Positions 61,046-64,000 of a stretch of DNA of 64,000 nt are shown in pieces. Where the stretch lies: positions 682,001-746,000 of the forward strand of contig CAVRIA010000006.1 of the NCBI GenBank assembly GCA_963721115.1, given 5' to 3'. The notes under the pieces are model-generated. The model saw nothing but the letters and a program-made list of their open reading frames with translations, did no database searches and was not told the origin of the DNA. The stretch comes from CAVRIA01 sp963721115. GTDB lineage: Bacteria; Desulfobacterota; Binatia; HRBIN30; CADEER01. Every line of letters begins with the position of its first letter. Positions within the stretch are counted from its first letter, which is position 1. Position numbers and translations under genes: made by a program.

Positions 61046-61712
61046 ATGACCGGAGCCCCGCCGATCGTGGGGTAGCCGGGGGACAACAAGCCGCGGAGCG
61101 GCTGATCTGGATTGGCCTCGTTGTCGTCGTTCTCCTCGTTCTCGGGGCTGGGGTCTGGTCCCTTGTCCAGTCGCGAGCGGCCACGACCGACCTCCCCGTC
61201 TCTGGACAAGTCCCGCACTTCAGCTTGACGGAGCGCTCGGGCCAGAGAGTCACCGATCGGGATCTCTCGGGCCGGATCTGGGTTGCCGACTTCATCTTCA
61301 CGCGCTGCTCGGGCCTGTGTCCGGCACTGTCGACGACGATGGCTCGATTGCAGAGGAGCTGCAGGCAGCGGGGCTGCCTGCCACCCTGGTCTCTTTCACC
61401 GTCGATCCCGCCCACGATACGCCGGAGGTGCTGCGCGAGTACGCCAGCCGTTACGGTGCCGACGACAAGCGGTGGCTGTTCCTCACCGGCCCTCGCGAGA
61501 ATCTCCACCGGCTGATCGCAAAGGGATTCCTTCTCGCGGTCGCGGAGCGCTCGGCGGCTGGTGTGACCGACCCGAACCAGCTCATTACGCACAGCGATCG
61601 GATCGTCCTCGTCGACCCCCAACTGAGGATCCGCGGGTACTATCGGGGAAGCGAGGCCGACGCCGTACAGCGACTCGTCCGGGATATCGCCAGGCTGCGC
61701 GGTTCCTCGTGA
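61046..61712 (+). pseudogene. SCO1/SenC-type copper chaperone, broken by frameshifts
   Basis: Needed for loading CuA on subunit II. The first frame has a membrane helix (LIWIGLVVVVLLVLGAGVWS) and then HFSLTERSGQRVTDRDLSG and the copper motif FTRCSGLCPALSTTMARLQ. At about 61355-61362 the coding moves to the next frame, AEELQAAGLPATLVSFTVDP, and continues through DPAHDTPEVLREYASRYGAD to THSDRIVLVDPQLRIRGYYR. One missing base explains it. A good start is also lacking; ATG 61046 would fit if one more G were present in the run before the TAG near 61072. Two Cys and the His ligand are intact, so the protein is likely functional if these are sequence errors. Confidence 0.78.
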
Positions 61713-61738
61713 GCCGCGCCGGTGTTCGAATCAACGAA

Positions 61739-62347
61739 TCAACCGCTTGGGCGGGCGGCTCGTTCGAAGGCCGTTCTGAGCTCGTCGTACGTGTGAGTAA
61801 CGGGAAAGTGCGGAAAATCCCGCACCACGTTCTCCGGTGGCTGAAAGAGAATCCCCGCGTCCGCCTCGGCCAACATAGTCGTGTCGTTGTAAGAATCGCC
61901 CGCGGCGATGACTTCGAAGTTGAGCAGCTTGAGGGCCATAACGGCTTTGCGTTTGCCGTCGCGGAGCCGAAGCTGGTAGCCCCGAATGCTGCCGTCCGTG
62001 TCGACGACCAGGGAGTTGCAGAAGAGACACGGATGATCGAGCTGCGCCATCAAGGGCGCCGCGAACTCGTAGAACGTGTCCGAGAGAATCACGACCTGAT
62101 GGCGGGATCGGAGCCATGACAGGAACTCACGTGCTCCCTCGAGCGGCCCCATTCTTCCGATCACGGCTTGGATTTCCTGCAGCTTGATGCCCCGCTCGTC
62201 GAGGATGTCCAATCGGAAGCGCATCAGCTTGTCGTAATTCGGCTCCTCCCGGGTCGTGCGGCGAAGAGCTTCGATCCCCGTCGCCTTGGCGACGTTGATC
62301 CAGATTTCCGGTACGAGCACGCCTTCCAAGTCGAGACAGGCGATCAT
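61739..62347 (-). CDS. thrH: ThrH-type phosphoserine phosphatase/homoserine phosphotransferase
   Basis: A 202-aa HAD enzyme. Motif I ACLDLEGVLVPEIW has Glu where most HAD proteins have a second Asp after two residues, as in ThrH. Motif II is VVILSDTFYEFAAPL. The later motifs are GKRKAVMAL (Lys) and VIAAGDSYNDTTML. Relatives dephosphorylate phosphoserine and can transfer the phosphate to homoserine. It converges on the SCO gene. A possible role in serine synthesis; no other serine or threonine gene is close. Confidence 0.9.
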   Translation of the reverse strand: MIACLDLEGVLVPEIWINVAKATGIEALRRTTREEPNYDKLMRFRLDILDERGIKLQEIQAVIGRMGPLEGAREFLSWLRSRHQVVILSDTFYEFAAPLMAQLDHPCLFCNSLVVDTDGSIRGYQLRLRDGKRKAVMALKLLNFEVIAAGDSYNDTTMLAEADAGILFQPPENVVRDFPHFPVTHTYDELRTAFERAARPSG

Positions 62348-62416
62348 GGCGCCTCGCTACCGGTTCCGGCGGCGGCAGTTCAAGCGTGCGCGCGTCTTCT
62401 CGGCGCCGTCTTCGGT

Positions 62417-62802
62417 TCAGCGCACGCGGCGCAGTGGAGGAGGCGGGCGCTCTTGCGGATCGATCAGGCAATCGAACGTCAGCCACAAGCTCTTGGCGTG
62501 TCGGTAGAAGGCGAAGGGGAAGAGTGCTGCGAAGGTCGTCCAGAGCACCAACTGTTCAGTCAGCGTGAGGGAGGTGAACTGCTCGAGAAGGAAGAAGCCC
62601 GACAGCGCCATGACGACCGTTACGCCGTAGTTGATGTAGATCGCGCCGATAAAGTAGCCAGCTTCCCGTTCGAACCGCAGCCGGCACTGAGGGCATGCGG
62701 CGCGCATTCGGAATGCTCCTTCGAAGAGCTGCGGACCTCCGCAGCGCGGGCAGCGAAGCCGCAGGCCGTTTCGCAGTGTAGTCCAGATCGACGAGTCGGC
62801 AT
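62417..62802 (-). CDS. DUF983 membrane protein (frameshift near the start)
   Basis: A small membrane protein of about 128 aa. Two CxxC pairs form a zinc ribbon (LRCPRCGGPQLF, then ACPQCRLRFERE), followed by two membrane helices (GAIYINYGVTVVMALSGFFL and QLVLWTTFAALFPFAFYRHA). This is the DUF983 layout. In the coding frame no ATG or GTG precedes the first ribbon, and a stop lies at about 62813. ATG 62800-62802 in the adjacent frame would join with one extra G (ATGGCC), giving a natural start MADSSIW. DUF983 genes are often near oxidases; a role is not known. Confidence 0.75.
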
Positions 62803-62810
62803 GACCCTTG

Positions 62811-64000
62811 ACCTAGGGATTCGCCGGATCGACCGGCGAGGTACAGAACGAGGCGCGGCCGAAACCGATTGAGCGTACGGGTTTTGACGGCGAGAGTGAC
62901 CGGAGACACGCACGTAAACGGCGCCCTCACGACCAGCATCGTCGGGGTGACGGCGACCACATCCGCGGGCTGGCGATCAATCAGAACACAGTTCCCGCGC
63001 ACTGGCCGACAGGTATTGAGTGTGGCGATGGTGGCACAGTCGCGCGCCGGGGCCATTGCCATCGATGGCGTCGAAACCGGTGCCGTAGAGGCGCACCAGA
63101 TCTCCCTGGGCAGCGAACGACGGGCTCACCTCAATGATTCGTGGTGCGTGTCGCTGCCGGGCCGGTCGTGGGGAAGAGCTGTCGACCTCGCCTCCCGCTG
63201 CATCGACGAAGACATCCTGGGCAGCGATGGCGGTTTCGTCGCATCTCCATCCATGACCGCAGTGCTCCCACTGATTGCCGATTGCGCCGACCGGATACGG
63301 GGAGAGGTTGCGCAAGTTCGTATCGTCCGGCGGGTTCTTGTCGCCGTTGAAAGCAAAGGTATTGTCGCCGGGGGAATCGGTGCGGCCGAGGTCGGCCTGG
63401 GAAAAATCCCCGATCACGACGCCCGCGTCGAGATTCTTGACGATCGCTAATCCCCGCGCGTCCGCGAAGGCCGAGAGCCCGGCCGCGTCCAAGACTCCCA
63501 ATCCAAACCGCTGTCCCGTCCGGGGGTGCCGTTCCCGCAGACATAATCGTCGCGCAAGGCCGCGTCGGAGCGGCTGCGTACGGAAATACCCCGCAGCGAG
63601 TTGCTTCGGCTGATATTGCCGCGCGTGTCCAAGCGGGCGGCGAGCGGCGAGAAATTATCTGGTCCATTGGCGGCCAGTCCGTTGGCGCTGTTGGTGCCGG
63701 CGTTGTTCTCGACCAGATTTTCGATTGCGTTCAGCTGTCCGCCCAATGTAGCCTGGAGGCCGCCATCGGAGTTGGCGTGCACGTGACATCTCCTCCACCA
63801 GAGCCACAGCTCCGTTCGACACCTTGATCCCCTTGTCGAAGGCTCCGGTTACCTCGCAGCGATGGACGACATTCTCCCCTTCGATTCCGGCGTCACCTCG
63901 AATTGCGATTCCGTCGTCACCGCACATGCCCAAAGGGCGGTCGGGAGTGGGTGTGAGGCAGTTGCCGTCGACGACGCATCCCACCCCGCCGTCACCGCAA
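62811..64000 (-). pseudogene. Surface protein with beta-helix and IPT/TIG domain, broken by several frameshifts (partial)
   Basis: The minus strand from 64000 codes for a protein whose frame changes several times. First GMCGDDGIAIRGDAGIEGEN and CEVTGAFDKGIKVSNGAVAL, a right-handed beta-helix pattern. Then, in a second frame, SDGGLQATLGGQLNAIENLV and RGISVRSRSDAALRDDYVCG. In a third frame come GLAIVKNLDAGVVIGDFSQA and IIEVSPSFAAQGDLVRLYG; in a fourth, VLIDRQPADVVAVTPTMLVV, typical of an IPT/TIG domain. The changes are near 63780, 63515 and 63045. The region below 62890 may end in yet another frame at TAG 62812. The start lies outside the window. Either a decaying gene or poor-quality sequence. 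Confidence 0.6.

Noticed and set aside
62556..63062. A frame running from the IPT domain across the DUF983 gene
   Set aside because: Only the part above about 62890 has IPT-like sequence; the rest is an off-frame reading of DUF983.
1..64000. CRISPR arrays, tRNA or rRNA genes, IS elements, prophage
   Set aside because: No regularly spaced repeats, cloverleaf-like sequences with T-loop consensus, transposase or integrase motifs were found by reading. A tRNAscan or covariance search could still find a divergent tRNA.

Overview
The window comes from a high-GC, Gram-negative bacterium. It has DAP-type murein recycling (mpl, LD-carboxypeptidase), lipoproteins with lipoboxes, and secreted proteins carrying Cys-rich, dockerin-like and Thr-Pro-rich segments. 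Together with a split cytochrome bc complex next to an aa3/caa3-type oxidase, this suggests a deltaproteobacteria-like lineage (Binatota, Desulfobacterota or Myxococcota type). That placement is inference; no rRNA or tRNA gene is visible. Gene content is mostly chromosomal housekeeping with several poorly characterised secreted and membrane proteins. No prophage, IS element, integrase or CRISPR array was seen.

Layout. 1-3125 (minus strand): a BMP-type nucleoside ABC importer (permease cut by the window edge, double ATPase, lipoprotein). 3230-5512: a secreted PhoD-like phosphatase with an extra Cys-rich N-terminal region. 5723-7358: a sulfatase remnant facing sat (ATP sulfurylase). 7591-16059 (minus): a lytic transglycosylase, then an operon read mfd > surA-like PPIase > pdxA > phosphomannomutase. 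16360-22786 (plus): a PLP enzyme, a frameshifted TetR regulator and an oxidative gene set (ferritin-like diiron protein, LLM flavin oxidoreductase, Tat-exported small subunit, GMC oxidoreductase). An OB-fold/thiolase pair follows on the minus strand. 24568-31834: a membrane protein with a pseudopilin-like domain, an extended ferredoxin, a murein-recycling trio (LD-carboxypeptidase, serine hydrolase, Mpl) and an APS/PAPS reductase. 32290-38754: three secreted proteins built from repeated, unassigned domains, plus a small XRE regulator. 38774-49242: a MidA-like methyltransferase, two small zinc-ribbon proteins behind a good sigma-70-like promoter, a pseudouridine synthase, a class-V aminotransferase, an alpha/beta hydrolase lacking its Ser nucleophile, manC, plsB, and a DUF151-PDZ lipoprotein.

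49266-61712 is the centrepiece: one respiratory locus on the plus strand. It encodes Rieske, cytochrome b N-half, a small membrane protein, cytochrome b C-half, a second small membrane protein, an octaheme cytochrome c with a membrane anchor and coiled coil, a cupredoxin, oxidase subunits II and I, the heme farnesyltransferase, a 37-aa membrane peptide, two subunit III-like proteins, a CPMC protein, subunit IV and a SCO copper chaperone. Stop-start overlaps and short gaps imply co-expression. The gene set could pass electrons from quinol through the bc module, multiheme c and possibly the cupredoxin to oxygen within one complex. The window ends with thrH, a DUF983 gene and a broken beta-helix/IPT surface protein.

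Data quality: several conserved genes (tetR, coxA, SCO, DUF983, the terminal surface protein, possibly the sulfatase remnant) are broken by small indels. The coxA case and several others are explained by one missing base, often in a G run. This points to sequencing or assembly error at least as much as to gene decay.
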